Source: Deinococcus aquatilis DSM 23025 (GTDB lineage: Bacteria > Deinococcota > Deinococci > Deinococcales > Deinococcaceae). From it: a DNA stretch of 63,141 bases. The notes under the pieces are model-generated. The model was not told the origin of the DNA and searched no databases. It was given only the letters and a program-made list of their open reading frames with translations. The stretch lies in assembly GCF_000378445.1 (NCBI RefSeq), contig NZ_KB899715.1, positions 20,001 through 83,141 on the forward strand, in the 5' to 3' direction. A program made the translations under genes and the position numbers. Shown piece after piece: positions 34,118-45,645 of the stretch; position 1 is the stretch's first letter; the number at the start of each line of letters is the position of its first letter.

Positions 34118-34209
34118 AGGGTCAAAGGGTCTGAGGATCTGAGAACAGCTCACCCCCAGATGCCCGGTGCTTTTGCCCTTAGACCTTCAGACTCTAGACC
34201 CTTAGACCC
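34118..34209. repeat. Intra-operon inverted repeat (family C)
   Basis: The left arm 34118-34143 (GGGTCAAAGGGTCTGAGGAT...) and right arm 34176-34209 (...CAGACTCTAGACCCTTAGAC) form a long imperfect hairpin. It fills most of the 148-base gap between ATPase and permease genes. No other copy was noticed in the window. Confidence 0.6.
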
Positions 34210-34242
34210 GGCTCCCAGCCGCGCACCCACCAGAGGCACCCG

Positions 34243-35052
34243 ATGGACTGGCTGACTGATCCCCTGCAATTCGGCTTTTTTGTGCGGGCGCTGCTGGCTG
34301 TGGTGCTGGTCAGTGTGCTGTGTGCTTTGGTGGGCGCGTGGGTGGTGCTGCGCGGCCTGAGCTACATAGGCGACGCCATGAGCCACGCCGTGTTCCCCGG
34401 CATTGTGGGGGCATTTTTGGCAGGCGGAAACCTGCTGGTGGGGGCACTGGTGGCCGCCGTGCTGACGGCTTTGGGCATTGGGGCAGTGGGTCGGCAGAGC
34501 GGCCTGAAGCAGGACAGCGCCATCGGCATCGTGTTCGTGGGCATGTTCGCGCTGGGCGTGGTCATGCTGTCGCGTGCGCCCACCTTTACCACCGACCTCA
34601 GTAACTTTCTGATCGGCAATCCGTTGGGCGTCACTCCTGCCGATCTATGGGGGGCAGGGGCGGTCACGCTGGTGGTGGGCGCCATCCTAACCGCCATGCA
34701 AAAGGAACTCCTGCTGGCCTCCTTCGATCCCACCGAGGCCCGCGCCATCGGCCTTCCGGTGCGCCGCCTGGAGAGTCTGCTGCTCATTCTGATCGGGCTG
34801 GTGGTCGTCCTGACCGTGCAGCTCGTGGGGACCACCCTCAGCGTCAGTCTGCTGATCACCTCCAGCGCCTCGGCCCGCCTGCTGTCGCGCAGCCTCCGCA
34901 CCATGATCGGGCTGGCGGCGTTGCTGGGCACTGTGGGCGGCGTGACCGGGCTGTATCTCAGCTATTACCTGAACACGGCCCCCGGCGCGACCATCGTACT
35001 GGTCAATACGGCGCTGTTTGGGCTGGCGCTGGCGCTGCGAAAGCGGGACTGA
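34243..35052 (+). CDS. Zinc/manganese ABC transporter permease
   Basis: 269 residues, about eight membrane helices; ABC-3 family permease with the characteristic [18 protein letters not shown] near residues 38-55 and [10 protein letters not shown] near 205. Third gene of the metal uptake operon. The ribosome site is weak (AGAGG). Confidence 0.92.
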   Translation: MDWLTDPLQFGFFVRALLAVVLVSVLCALVGAWVVLRGLSYIGDAMSHAVFPGIVGAFLAGGNLLVGALVAAVLTALGIGAVGRQSGLKQDSAIGIVFVGMFALGVVMLSRAPTFTTDLSNFLIGNPLGVTPADLWGAGAVTLVVGAILTAMQKELLLASFDPTEARAIGLPVRRLESLLLILIGLVVVLTVQLVGTTLSVSLLITSSASARLLSRSLRTMIGLAALLGTVGGVTGLYLSYYLNTAPGATIVLVNTALFGLALALRKRD

Positions 35053-35172
35053 TCCGGCTCTTGGCTTCACCCCTACAAACACATCCATGCTGTTGCCGTC
35101 TGGGTTATTCAGCGGAGTCTGTACCATCGATCATTCAGGATCACGGGCAGAGGAAGATTCGGTCAGTTTGAG

Positions 35173-36156
35173 CTACAGCACGGGCCGCAGCAGCACTTTG
35201 CCGTTGACCTGCCCACTTTCGACCAAGAGGTGTGCCGGGGCCGCGTCTGCCAAAGCAAACTCTGCTCCAATATGAACCTTGATCTGGTTGGTTTGCAGAG
35301 CCGCCCAGACGGCTACCACGCTGGGCCGCAGGCGTTCTGGGCGCACTTTTCGGAGGTTGCCCGTGCTGTAGCCGATGACGGCCCGCCCTTGCCGATGCAG
35401 CGTGGGCGTGGTGAAGTGGGCGGGTTGCCCGCTGGCATGCCCAAAGATCACCAATCTTCCCAGCGGGGCCAGGCAGGTCAGTCCACGCTCGCTTACCTCG
35501 CCCCCGACAGAATCCAGAATGACATCGACCCCCACACCCTTCGTGAGTGCCTTGACCGTCGCGGCAAAGTCTTGCTGCTGCCGCTCGATCACCTCATCGG
35601 CTCCCAGAGAACGAACAAAGTCGGCCCGCTCTGCCGATCCCACCACCGCCATGATGCGGGCGGCCCCGGCTTGGCGGGCCAATTGCACCGCCAGATGGCC
35701 CACACCTCCTGCTGCTGCGTGAATCAGCACCGTTTCTCCGGGTTCCAACCGCGCAGCTTGGTGCAGGGTGTTCTGGGCCGTCACGAGCATGGTCAGGGCA
35801 GCGGCGCTTTCGTCGGGAACGCTCTCGGGAAGCGGATAGGTCAGGTGCGCCGGGGCCGTCACATGGGTGGCGTAACTGCCGCCCACCGGAAAACAGGCCA
35901 CACGTTGTCCGGTTCTTAACCCAATAACCCCTTCACCCACGCGGTCTATCACTCCCACGGCGTCCAGTCCGGGTACGAAGGGCAGCTCGCCCCCGGCGTC
36001 GTAGCCGCCCCGCCTCGCCTGAATATCGGCAAAATTTACCCCGGTACAGGTCACTTTCACGCGTACCTGTCCGGGGGCCGGTACAGGAAGTGGCCGAGGC
36101 TGCCACCTCAACTGCTCAGAAGCTCCATGTGCGGCAACCACGATGGCATGACTCAT
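35173..36156 (-). CDS. NADPH:quinone oxidoreductase-like (MDR superfamily)
   Basis: 327 residues. A GroES-like N-terminal half ([16 protein letters not shown]) precedes a Rossmann domain with [15 protein letters not shown]. The structural-zinc cysteines of alcohol dehydrogenases are absent, pointing to the quinone oxidoreductase/zeta-crystallin branch. Leaderless-type start: TACACT (36168-36163) 6 bases before the ATG; this -10 box borders repeat A copy 4. Confidence 0.88.
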   Translation of the reverse strand: MSHAIVVAAHGASEQLRWQPRPLPVPAPGQVRVKVTCTGVNFADIQARRGGYDAGGELPFVPGLDAVGVIDRVGEGVIGLRTGQRVACFPVGGSYATHVTAPAHLTYPLPESVPDESAAALTMLVTAQNTLHQAARLEPGETVLIHAAAGGVGHLAVQLARQAGAARIMAVVGSAERADFVRSLGADEVIERQQQDFAATVKALTKGVGVDVILDSVGGEVSERGLTCLAPLGRLVIFGHASGQPAHFTTPTLHRQGRAVIGYSTGNLRKVRPERLRPSVVAVWAALQTNQIKVHIGAEFALADAAPAHLLVESGQVNGKVLLRPVL

Positions 36157-36167
36157 TCCCGCAGTGT

Positions 36168-36306
36168 ATTGATCCCTGTGTGGCTCAGCAACGTTTCGGT
36201 GTACAACTCCAACCCCCAGTCAGCTTCGCCGCCAGCCCCCCTTAAAAAGGAACAGCAAGCTCTTGTCACCACCTCTAAGGGGGCGTTGCGTCAGCAACGG
36301 GGGGGT
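36168..36306. repeat. Repeat family A, copy 4
   Basis: TTGATCCCTGTGTGGCTCAG, CCCCCAGTCAGC, CGCCGCCAGCCCCCCTTA, CTAAGGGGGCGTTGCGTCAG, then a G run. It has the core of copy 5 plus an outer segment shared only with copy 2. Confidence 0.75.
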
Positions 36307-36440
36307 TATGTCACCCAGCCTTCAACGTGTGGCCCACCTCCGCAAGAATCTATAAACCCCGCTTCTGCACTGTCTGCGGCTCTGGCACAGCCACAAAAAA
36401 CCGCCCCACAAAGGAGGCGGCTAACGTGGAAATTCTGGAT

Positions 36441-37061
<621 letters not shown>

Positions 37062-37067
37062 GAGAGA

Positions 37068-37096
37068 ACAATATTGCAAGTGCTTTATATTGTCAA
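37068..37096 (-). promoter_or_regulatory. Nitroreductase promoter with operator
   Basis: On the minus strand: TTGACA (37096-37091), 17 bases, TATTGT (37073-37068), 6 bases to the ATG. A perfect 7-base inverted repeat ACAATAT-N12-ATATTGT (37068-37093) touches both boxes, as expected for a repressor or redox switch such as the adjacent HxlR protein. Confidence 0.75.
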
Positions 37097-37148
37097 GCGG
37101 TGTAATCTGCGCCGCAGTGTGTTCGGGGTTTAGGTGTAAAGTACTGTC

Positions 37149-37568
37149 ATGACTCTTGCCGCGCCTACGCAGGTCGCTGCCCTCAGTGGCGCGGCTGCCA
37201 CCACCGCCCACCAGCCCGGATTCTGCCCTGTATACCGTGCCATCGGGGTCCTTCAGGAAAAATGGGTCCTGCATATCGTCCGCGCACTCCTTGACGGCGA
37301 AAAGGGCTTCAATGAACTGGCCCGCGCCGTGGGCGGCTGCAACAGTGCCACCCTCACGCAGCGTCTAGAGCACCTGGAAACCCTGTCTCTCATCGGCAAG
37401 CGCACCGAAGACACGCACGGCAAACTGGCCCGCAGCGTGTATTCACTGACGCCCGCAGGCCGTGAATTGCAGGGCGTGATTCAGGCCATCGATATGTGGG
37501 CACGCGAACACCTGCAAGAAGACGACACCAAGGCTGACCACACCTCGGGCTGCGCTTCCGCCGTCTGA
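37149..37568 (+). CDS. HxlR-family transcriptional regulator
   Basis: 139 residues. The winged-helix HxlR core runs from [20 protein letters not shown] through [20 protein letters not shown] to [10 protein letters not shown]. The Cys in FCPVYRAI is at the position used for electrophile or redox sensing in this family; a second Cys is in GGCNS. Divergent to the nitroreductase it probably controls. Leaderless start: TAAAGT (37137-37142) 6 bases before the ATG. Confidence 0.9.
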   Translation: MTLAAPTQVAALSGAAATTAHQPGFCPVYRAIGVLQEKWVLHIVRALLDGEKGFNELARAVGGCNSATLTQRLEHLETLSLIGKRTEDTHGKLARSVYSLTPAGRELQGVIQAIDMWAREHLQEDDTKADHTSGCASAV

Positions 37569-37579
37569 TCACCTGAACC

Positions 37580-37807
37580 ATGACCGCCTTCCTGATCTTC
37601 ATTCTGCTGCCCGTTCTTCTGATCGTGGCAGCTTTTTTTATCAAACCGCTGGTGCGGCACGACAAGCGGTACGGCGATCCTCTGGGCGAGGGATTGGCAG
37701 CACGGGGAATCTTCGGTGGGCACGGCCTGTCACCTGATGAGCGTGTGGTGGCCGAAGAAACTGGGCAAGTAAAGTTTGACTTCGGTGATTCCGAGAAACA
37801 ACGGTAG
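37580..37807 (+). CDS. Small single-pass membrane protein
   Basis: 75 residues: a hydrophobic helix (TAFLIFILLPVLLIVAAFFI) followed by a charged cytoplasmic tail. It lies 11 bases after the regulator stop. No family recognised. Confidence 0.6.
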   Translation: MTAFLIFILLPVLLIVAAFFIKPLVRHDKRYGDPLGEGLAARGIFGGHGLSPDERVVAEETGQVKFDFGDSEKQR

Positions 37808-37887
37808 GTCAGCAATATAAATGCACCTTTAGGCAGGCGTCATCTTGGACCATCCAGAACGCACGGCATGGCCCTTACGCTGACCGC

Positions 37888-38442
37888 ATGAGTCTCAAAG
37901 ACAGCTTTACGCCGGAAGAATGGTTCAAGGTCATGAGTGGGCCAGGTCGTGCGGGGGCCGTGATCGTGGCGGCCAGTCCCAGCGGCATTACGGGTATTGT
38001 GGCCGAAGCACGCGCCATTGGCGACGCCATCCGCGAGCAGGTCAGCGGGCCGGGGCGCACGCCGCTGTTAGAAGCGATGGCCGCCGACCTGATCGGCACG
38101 CCCCCCGATCCCAAGACCCTGCCCCAGCCGGACCGCGCCCGCAACATGGACGAGGCCCGCCAGCAGGGGCTAGAAGCTGTGCGGCAGGCCGTCTGGTTGG
38201 TCAGTGCCAAGGCCAGCCCCGAAGATTCTGCGGCCTACCGTAACCTCCTGATGGTGGTGGCCCAGCGCACTGCCGAAGCGGCCAAGGAAGGCGGATTTCT
38301 GGGCATCGGCGGCGAGTTGGTCAACGACAAGGAACGCGCTGCACTGGCCGAACTGCGGGAACTGCTGCGGCTGGATGAGGTTGAAGCCACCTCTACACCG
38401 GTTGCGTCCATCAATCCTGACGGTTCGGGGAACAGTCCGTGA
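37888..38442 (+). CDS. Conserved-looking hypothetical cytosolic protein
   Basis: 184 residues, helical, without signal peptide or membrane segment. It starts SLKDSFTPEEWFKVMSGPGRAG and has GFLGIGGELVNDKERAAL near residue 145. I do not recognise the family with certainty. Leaderless start: TACGCT (37876-37881) 6 bases before the ATG. Confidence 0.72.
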   Translation: MSLKDSFTPEEWFKVMSGPGRAGAVIVAASPSGITGIVAEARAIGDAIREQVSGPGRTPLLEAMAADLIGTPPDPKTLPQPDRARNMDEARQQGLEAVRQAVWLVSAKASPEDSAAYRNLLMVVAQRTAEAAKEGGFLGIGGELVNDKERAALAELRELLRLDEVEATSTPVASINPDGSGNSP

Positions 38443-38513
38443 AGGTCTGATCAAGTCCCGAAAAATACATTTGTCTCACGCCTGATCCCTGTGCCCGCGC
38501 TAGCCTGCCGCCT

Positions 38514-38921
38514 GTGATTTGGGTTCGGATGAGTGGAGTTCTGGTGCTGTCGCTGCTGCTGATGGGTTGTCAGGACAGGCAGGCCCGCAGCGACAACGCG
38601 CGGTTGGCGGCGCGGGTCTTGATGCTGGAACAGCAGGTGACTCAATTGCGTCAGGCCCAAACGGAGGCCTCTGCTGTGGGTGCTCCCGACGGGTTCATGG
38701 AGCGGGCTGCCGCCCAGAACTGTGCCAACGACCTCTCCCGTACACTGGAAACCTTCCGTCAGGACAGCATCGACGGTGTATATCCCACCCCGGCCCGGCT
38801 GAATTTGCCCGATTCCTGCGTGGGCCAGAAAATACAGTGGGTGCGCCTGACCGAAAAGGCCTACGCTTTTGCGCTGGTTGATGAGAGCGGCGCGGAACTG
38901 ACGCAGGGAAGCGGGCCTTAG
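38514..38921 (+). CDS. Small putative lipoprotein with coiled coil
   Basis: 135 residues, GTG start. The signal peptide ends in lipobox LLMGC (Cys at 19), followed by a short coiled coil (LAARVLMLEQQVTQLRQAQ) and a globular part with two cysteines (NCAND, DSCVG). Function unknown. TAGCCT (38501-38506) lies 7 bases before the GTG (leaderless). Confidence 0.75.
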   Translation: MIWVRMSGVLVLSLLLMGCQDRQARSDNARLAARVLMLEQQVTQLRQAQTEASAVGAPDGFMERAAAQNCANDLSRTLETFRQDSIDGVYPTPARLNLPDSCVGQKIQWVRLTEKAYAFALVDESGAELTQGSGP

Positions 38922-39043
38922 AGTTTGGCCGACGGTTCCGGGCCATCAACTTCAATCTGATTCACCGGTTCCAGAGCATCACTCAAACAGGCTGTGGTCG
39001 TGTTTGCCCCAGAGAGACTGGACGATTTTCTGAAGAGCCGCTC

Positions 39044-39072
39044 TTGCCCCCGCCTTTCAGACCGTCTATACT
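39044..39072 (+). promoter_or_regulatory. Promoter of rplS
   Basis: TTGCCC (39044-39049), 17 bases, TATACT (39067-39072). Transcription would start near 39079, giving a leader of about 95 bases before the rplS ATG. Confidence 0.6.
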
Positions 39073-39174
39073 CTCAAAGTTTGGTCTGCCAGAATTGGCC
39101 GCCAGCGTAGGTTCATGAATGCCTCTGCCCGCACACCGGGACTGTGGGGCAGTCCGCTGACCGAAGGAGTTTTC

Positions 39175-39645
<471 letters not shown>

Positions 39646-39671
39646 GCTTCAAGCTCAGCTTCTTGCACAGA

Positions 39672-39702
39672 GCCGTCTACCTTTCGGGGTGGGCGGTTTT
39701 TT
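39672..39702 (+). terminator. Rho-independent terminator of rplS
   Basis: GCCGTCTACC pairs with GGTGGGCGGT (three G-U pairs) around a 6-base loop and is followed by a T run. Confidence 0.87.
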
Positions 39703-39709
39703 ATTGGGT

Positions 39710-40267
39710 TCAGGGAATGCGGATATAGCTACTGCGGTTGCGAAAAGCGAATGTGCTCCCGGGGGCGCGGGTTTCGGTCAGGGTGATCAGGGTGGTGCGG
39801 CCTAGAGTGATTGTGCGCCGAATTTCTACCCGTTGGGCGTTTTCCACCTGGGTACCCATCAGTACGGCCTTGTCACCCCTTCCACTGATCAGGGCAGAAA
39901 AATCTCGGCTGGTATATCGCTGCACCTCTGGCTGACCCAGGGTCGTCACTGTGTAGGTGCCTGCCTTCCAGCGGTGGGTTTCCAGGCTGCTGACGGTGGT
40001 GCCGAAATCGTCGTACTGGAAGTTCCAGGCGGCGCTGACTGCACCATTGGGCCGGATATTCAGGCTGACTGGAATCTTGACCCGCCGATCTGCGCCGTAA
40101 TCCTGATATTCCAGAGTTCCGGCCCAGCGTCCGGCAAAACGGTCAAAGGCGAGGGGCGCGGCAGCCTGGGCGCTCAGCAGACCAACAGACAGGCCCGTGA
40201 TGATCAACCGGGGCATATGGAGGCCAAGCTTCTGGAAAGAACTTGCGTGAATAGTGGCTCTCTTCAT
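39710..40267 (-). CDS. Secreted hypothetical protein
   Basis: 185 residues from an ATG with AGGAG 5 bases upstream. An N-terminal signal peptide (LIITGLSVGLLSAQAAA) precedes a beta-rich mature protein (FAGRWAGTLEYQDYGADRR), perhaps a lipocalin-like barrel; family not recognised. Convergent with rplS. Confidence 0.75.
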   Translation of the reverse strand: MKRATIHASSFQKLGLHMPRLIITGLSVGLLSAQAAAPLAFDRFAGRWAGTLEYQDYGADRRVKIPVSLNIRPNGAVSAAWNFQYDDFGTTVSSLETHRWKAGTYTVTTLGQPEVQRYTSRDFSALISGRGDKAVLMGTQVENAQRVEIRRTITLGRTTLITLTETRAPGSTFAFRNRSSYIRIP

Positions 40268-40326
40268 CCCGACTCCTTGATCGCCGACCTCGACTCCCTT
40301 GAGCTTGAGATTACAATATCCCTCAC

Positions 40327-41259
<933 letters not shown>

Positions 41260-41353
41260 GCAAAACGATCTCTAAGCCGTCAGGGGCGAGGGCAAGAGGC
41301 ACGGTCTATCTTCTGTGCCGCTTGCCCCGCCGCGCACCTGTAGGATTGCCCCT

Positions 41354-41935
41354 ATGCAAGCTCTCGTGGACGCAATTCGTGCCCAAGGTGTCATTCTGCC
41401 GGGTGGATTTCTGAAGGTAGACGGGTTGGTCAACCACCAACTTCTGCCCGCCCTGACCCGTGAAATGGGCGAGCATTTCGCTGAATACTTCGCGCCCTTG
41501 AAGCCCAATAAAATCCTGACCATCGAGGTCAGCGGCATCGCGCCCGCGCTGGCAACCTCTCTGGTGCTGGGCATTCCGATGGTGTACGCCCGCAAGAAAA
41601 AGCCCATCACCATGAAAGAGCCTGCGTATACGGCCCAGTCCATCAGCCGCACCAAAGGCGGCGTCGTAGACCTGTTCGTGTCCAGCGAGTTCTTGGGGCC
41701 GGATGACCGCGTGATCGTCATTGATGATTTTCTGGCGTCGGGCGGTACGCTGCGTTCTCTGAATACCATCATTCAGGCCAGCGGCGCAGAGTTGCTGGGC
41801 CTCGGCTGCGTCATCGAGAAAGGCTTCGAGGAAGGCCGCCTGAAGCTGGCCGACCTGAATATTCCGATTCATACGCTGGCGAACATCATCCGCATGAGCG
41901 AGGCAGAGGGGATTGTGGTGGAGTTGGGGCAGTAA
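41354..41935 (+). CDS. xpt: Xanthine phosphoribosyltransferase
   Basis: Purine salvage: xanthine plus PRPP to XMP; 193 residues, family norm. The PRPP-binding motif is [11 protein letters not shown] (about 119-129), with [13 protein letters not shown] and [10 protein letters not shown] upstream as in Xpt. Leaderless start: TAGGAT (41341-41346) 7 bases before the ATG. No purine riboswitch was recognised upstream. Confidence 0.94.
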   Translation: MQALVDAIRAQGVILPGGFLKVDGLVNHQLLPALTREMGEHFAEYFAPLKPNKILTIEVSGIAPALATSLVLGIPMVYARKKKPITMKEPAYTAQSISRTKGGVVDLFVSSEFLGPDDRVIVIDDFLASGGTLRSLNTIIQASGAELLGLGCVIEKGFEEGRLKLADLNIPIHTLANIIRMSEAEGIVVELGQ

Positions 41936-41977
41936 GGCGGATTGGGGGGGCTAGAGCAGACCAGCGTGCAAGAGCGC

Positions 41978-42520
41978 CTAGACCTGCTCCAGCCGCTTCC
42001 AATACAGCAGCGTTCCCGTCAGGCCGCCGTGGGGTTTGAGGGCAAAGTCGGGGATTTCTCCAGCCAGCGTGTAGCCCAGTTTTTCGTACAGGCCCGCCGC
42101 GCCGCCGTCTGTGGCGGTGTCCAGCACCAGCAGGGTTCGGCCCCGCTGTCCGGCCAATCCTTCGGCTTCGCGGAGGAGGGCTGTGGCAATGCCCTTTCCC
42201 CGGTGGCCCAGCCGGGTCATCATTTTGGCAATTTCGGCGCGGTGGGGCTGATTGGGCGGAAAATCCAGCAGCAGGGTCACGGTGCCGATGAGCTGTTCGG
42301 CCTGCCAAGCGCCCAGAACCACGCGTTCGCCCCGGTGGGCGGCGGCCAGCGACCCGGCCCAGAATGCCTCGGCGTCGGCGGGGGCCAGCGGATGCATAAA
42401 GCTCACTGATTCTCCGTTGGCAACCGTCTGAATGATCAGGGTGCAGAGTTGATTCAGGGTGTCTGGATCGGCATTCAGGGCGCGAATCTGGAAGGGCGGT
42501 ACAGGTGCAGGGTGTGTCAT
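41978..42520 (-). CDS. GNAT N-acetyltransferase
   Basis: 180 residues. Acetyl-CoA loop RLGHRGKGIATALLREAE, later GLYEKLGYTLAGEIPDFALK. Substrate unknown. It starts 1 base after the stop of the XRE-cupin regulator, so it is co-transcribed and probably belongs to the same response. Confidence 0.87.
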   Translation of the reverse strand: MTHPAPVPPFQIRALNADPDTLNQLCTLIIQTVANGESVSFMHPLAPADAEAFWAGSLAAAHRGERVVLGAWQAEQLIGTVTLLLDFPPNQPHRAEIAKMMTRLGHRGKGIATALLREAEGLAGQRGRTLLVLDTATDGGAAGLYEKLGYTLAGEIPDFALKPHGGLTGTLLYWKRLEQV

Positions 42521-42521
42521 C

Positions 42522-43106
42522 TCAACTCCGGGACAACATGACGAGGTAGGTGCAGGGCTGAGCGGCAGGATTGCTGAAGGTCACGTCATGCGGCGGGCCG
42601 AACGCGAGGCTGTCTCCGGCGGCCAGCTCATGACGCTCCGGCCCTTCCTGAACTGTCAGGGTTCCGGCCTCCACCAGCACCACCTGACGAATCCGGGCAT
42701 AAGAAGATGCGGGCAAGTTGACGTGTTGATGCTGCGGTAGCGTGACCCTGACCACTTCCACCGGATGATCGGGGCGCATAACAAGTTGCTGACGCTCGTA
42801 ACCTGTTTCGGGGTCGCGCCAGCGGGGTTGATCGGCGGCCCGCACCAACCGCCCGGTGTGGCCCTCGGCCCGCAGCAGCAGCCCCGCCAGCGTCAGATCA
42901 AAGGCCCCGGCCAGCCGAACCAGCGTTCCCGCCGTCGGACTCATCTCGCCGCGCTCGATTTTGCTGACCGCCGCCTTGGACACCCCGGAATGCTGCGCCA
43001 GATCAGCCTGTGACCAACTCCGCGCCTCCCGCTCCAGCCGGATACAGTGGGCCAGTTGCGCCGCTGTATCCTTCTCTGTCGGTGGCTCGCCTTGAATAAG
43101 ACTCAT
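42522..43106 (-). CDS. XRE-family regulator with C-terminal cupin
   Basis: 194 residues. The helix-turn-helix domain (about 17-70: SQADLAQHSGVSKAAVSKIE) is followed by a small beta-barrel cupin (about 115-190) that should bind a small ligand. The ATG at 43106 follows TATAGT (43118-43113) by 6 bases (leaderless); the frame upstream of it is not used. It is divergent from the carboxylase gene, with about 130 bases between, and likely regulates itself and the GNAT gene. Confidence 0.88.
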   Translation of the reverse strand: MSLIQGEPPTEKDTAAQLAHCIRLEREARSWSQADLAQHSGVSKAAVSKIERGEMSPTAGTLVRLAGAFDLTLAGLLLRAEGHTGRLVRAADQPRWRDPETGYERQQLVMRPDHPVEVVRVTLPQHQHVNLPASSYARIRQVVLVEAGTLTVQEGPERHELAAGDSLAFGPPHDVTFSNPAAQPCTYLVMLSRS

Positions 43107-43233
43107 ATGGCTACTATAAGAGATTTTGGAGCCGTGGGCTATGGGCCACGAAAAGTCGGACTCCCCGGAGCAGGTCAAAGACTTGCCTTGAACTGTTCCC
43201 CACATCCTAACGGGCGTTTGGATAGATTGGGGC

Positions 43234-44796
43234 ATGACTCAACAGGCCCTAGAGCTTCAGGAACTGATCGCCACGATGGAGCAGCGCCGCGCCAAAGTGG
43301 AACTCGGCGGCGGCGTGGAGCGGCAGCAAAAGCAGCGGGCGGGCGGCAAACTCACGGCCAGAGAACGCATAGACACGTTGCTGGACGCGGGCAGCTTTCT
43401 GGAACTCGGCACCTTCGTCGAGCACCGGGGCGGGCGGCTGATGCAGGGCGTGGAGGCCCCCGGAGAGGGCGTGGTCACGGGCAGCGGCACCATAGACGGG
43501 CGGCAGGTCTTCGTGTTTAGCCAGGATTTCACCGTGCTGGGCGGCAGTCTCGGCAAAATGAACGCCGCCAAGATTACCAAGGTCATGGATCTGGCGGCCC
43601 GTACAGGGTGCCCGGTCATCGGCCTGAACGATTCGGCGGGCGCCCGCATTCAGGAAGGCGTGGATTCCCTCAGCGGCTACGGCGAAATCTTTTACCGCAA
43701 TGCCGTCTATTCCGGCGCGGTGCCGCAGATCAGCGCCATTCTCGGCCCCTGTGCGGGCGGCGCGGTGTATTCTCCGGCCCTCACCGACTTTATTCTGATG
43801 AGCGGCGGTAGCAGTTATATGTTTATCACTGGCCCCGAAGTCATCAAAAGCGTGACCCGCGAGGACGTGACCTTCGACCAGTTGGGCGGCGCAGACGTAC
43901 ACACCCGCAAATCGGGCGTGGCGCATCTGGAATACGACGGCGACGAGGCGGTTCTGCGCGGCATCCGCGATCTGCTGGGGTATCTGCCCCAGAATGCCCG
44001 TGAGAAAGCGCCGGTGCATCCCACCTCCGACCCGGCGAACCGCCGCAACGACGCCCTTCTGAAGATCGTCACGCCCGACCAGCGCAAGCCTTATGCCATG
44101 CACGAGGTGATTCATGAACTCGTGGACGACGGCACGTTTCTGGAAATCCAGCCGAACTGGGCCAAGAATATTCTGGTCGGGTTTGCCCGCCTGAACGGCC
44201 AGAGCGTGGGCATCGTCGCCAACAATCCGCGTGTGATGGCCGGAACCCTGAACATCGACGCCTCGGACAAGGCGGCCCGCTTCATTCGCACCTGCGACTG
44301 CTACAACATCCCCATTCTGACGCTGGTGGACGTGACCGGATTTCTGCCCGGCGTGGCGCAGGAACATGCGGGCATCATCCGGCACGGCGCGAAGATGCTG
44401 TATGCCTACGCCGAAGCCACCGTGCCCAAAATCACGCTGATCACGCGCAAAAGCTACGGCGGCGCGTACCTCGCCATGAACAGCCGCGATATGGGCGCAG
44501 ACGTGGTGTACGCGTGGCCCACCGCTGCCGTGGCCGTGATGGGCGCGGAGGGAGCCGCCAACATCGTGTACCGCCGCGACATCCAGAACGCTGAGAACCC
44601 CGAAGCGATGCGGGCCGAGAAGATCCGCGATTACAAAGACGCCTTCGACAATCCCTATGTGGCCGCCAGCAAGGGCTACATAGACGACGTGATCCCGATG
44701 GAAGATACCCGCGCCCGGTTGATCCAGACCTTTGCCATGCTGCGCGAAAAGCGGGAAGAGAGGCCGTACAAAAAGCATGGAAATATGCCGCTGTAG
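43234..44796 (+). CDS. Acyl-CoA (propionyl-CoA) carboxylase beta subunit
   Basis: Carboxyltransferase subunit, 520 residues. Crotonase-like N and C domains with GLNDSAGARIQEG and GPCAGGAVYSPAL, then AYAEATVPKITLITRKSYGG. The biotin carboxylase partner is not in the window. The start is preceded by TAGATT (43223-43228) 5 bases upstream. Close to PccB, though methylcrotonyl- or acetyl-CoA carboxylase subunits cannot be excluded. Confidence 0.92.
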   Translation: MTQQALELQELIATMEQRRAKVELGGGVERQQKQRAGGKLTARERIDTLLDAGSFLELGTFVEHRGGRLMQGVEAPGEGVVTGSGTIDGRQVFVFSQDFTVLGGSLGKMNAAKITKVMDLAARTGCPVIGLNDSAGARIQEGVDSLSGYGEIFYRNAVYSGAVPQISAILGPCAGGAVYSPALTDFILMSGGSSYMFITGPEVIKSVTREDVTFDQLGGADVHTRKSGVAHLEYDGDEAVLRGIRDLLGYLPQNAREKAPVHPTSDPANRRNDALLKIVTPDQRKPYAMHEVIHELVDDGTFLEIQPNWAKNILVGFARLNGQSVGIVANNPRVMAGTLNIDASDKAARFIRTCDCYNIPILTLVDVTGFLPGVAQEHAGIIRHGAKMLYAYAEATVPKITLITRKSYGGAYLAMNSRDMGADVVYAWPTAAVAVMGAEGAANIVYRRDIQNAENPEAMRAEKIRDYKDAFDNPYVAASKGYIDDVIPMEDTRARLIQTFAMLREKREERPYKKHGNMPL

Positions 44797-44812
44797 GGGG
44801 CTTGAAAAGAAA

Positions 44813-44910
44813 CCCCCCAGTCTGCGGCGCAGCCAGCCCCCCTTAAAGGGGAGCGCAACAGCTGTTGTCCTCCCCTCTAAGGGGGGGCATTGCGTCAGCA
44901 GCGGGGGGGC
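44813..44910. repeat. Repeat family A, copy 5 (most complete)
   Basis: Reads CCCCCCAGTCTGCGGCGCAG, CCAGCCCCCCTTAAAGGGG, AGCGCAACAGC, TTGTCCTCCCCTCTAAGG, GCATTGCGTCAGCAGCGG. It is an overall imperfect palindrome of about 98 bases, each half of which also has its own C-run/G-run stem. It lies between the convergent carboxylase and CAP-domain genes. Confidence 0.8.
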
Positions 44911-44939
44911 TTACACGCCAACGTTGCCTACACCCTCCC

Positions 44940-45485
44940 TTACCGCCGCCCGAAATCCTGCACCCAGTAATGGCCGTAGCTTCCGCCCGCCGCGTAACCC
45001 ACGCCGAGTTCCTTGAAGTTGGCGTTCATGATGTTGCGGCAGTGCCCTTCGCTCTTGAGCCAGCCTGCCACGACAGTTTCCGGCGTACTCTGGCCCGCCG
45101 CGATATTTTCCCCGATGGAGCGCCAGGCGTACCCGGTGGCCGTGACGCGCTGGGCCATTGTGCGGCCATCCTGACTGGTGTGGCTGAAGTAGTTGCGGGC
45201 GGCCATGTCGGCGGCGTGGCCCTGCGCGGCCTGGGTCAGTTGGGCGTTGGCGGCCAGCGGTGCGGCGGCAGAAAAGCGGGTGCTGCCGCAGGTACGGGCC
45301 TGAGCGCGGGCGGTGTTGGTCAGGCTCAGTACGCGCTGGGCAAAGGTTCCAGTGGTGGCGGCGGGCCTCTGAGTGGGCGCAGACGATCCACCCGGTGTTG
45401 GTGTAGAACCGCAGGCAGCCAGTGTGAGTGTCAGAAGAAGGGCCGCTGGAGCAGCAGTCGAGCGGAAAGACAGGGGCTTGTGCAT
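44940..45485 (-). CDS. CAP/SCP-domain lipoprotein
   Basis: 181 residues. Signal peptide with lipobox TLAAC (Cys about 25), a Pro/Thr linker, then a CAP domain (about 48-181) with LTQAAQGHAADMAARNYFSH, ENIAAG and GHCRNIMNANFKELGVGY. Bacterial CAP proteins of this type are extracytoplasmic; their activity is mostly unknown. TAATAG six bases before the ATG resembles a -10 box. Confidence 0.88.
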   Translation of the reverse strand: MHKPLSFRSTAAPAALLLTLTLAACGSTPTPGGSSAPTQRPAATTGTFAQRVLSLTNTARAQARTCGSTRFSAAAPLAANAQLTQAAQGHAADMAARNYFSHTSQDGRTMAQRVTATGYAWRSIGENIAAGQSTPETVVAGWLKSEGHCRNIMNANFKELGVGYAAGGSYGHYWVQDFGRR

Positions 45486-45645
45486 GTGCCGCTATTACAG
45501 TGCCTGACTCCTGTTGCTGGCGTGAGCTTCTCACTCTCATCTCTCATCTGTTGCCCAAAGCTGCTGGCAAGCAGAAGAACCCGGCAGATGTAGAAAATCT
45601 GATCTTAAGAAAACGATACCTTTCTCATGTTTCGAGCACGATAGT

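Noticed and set aside
41260..41353. Purine riboswitch upstream of xpt
   Set aside because: The gap is under 100 bases, lacks the paired loops of a purine aptamer, and the gene appears leaderless.
42522..43235. Longer start for the XRE-cupin regulator at 43235
   Set aside because: It would run into the start of the divergent carboxylase gene, and the TATAGT box sits ideally before the ATG at 43106.
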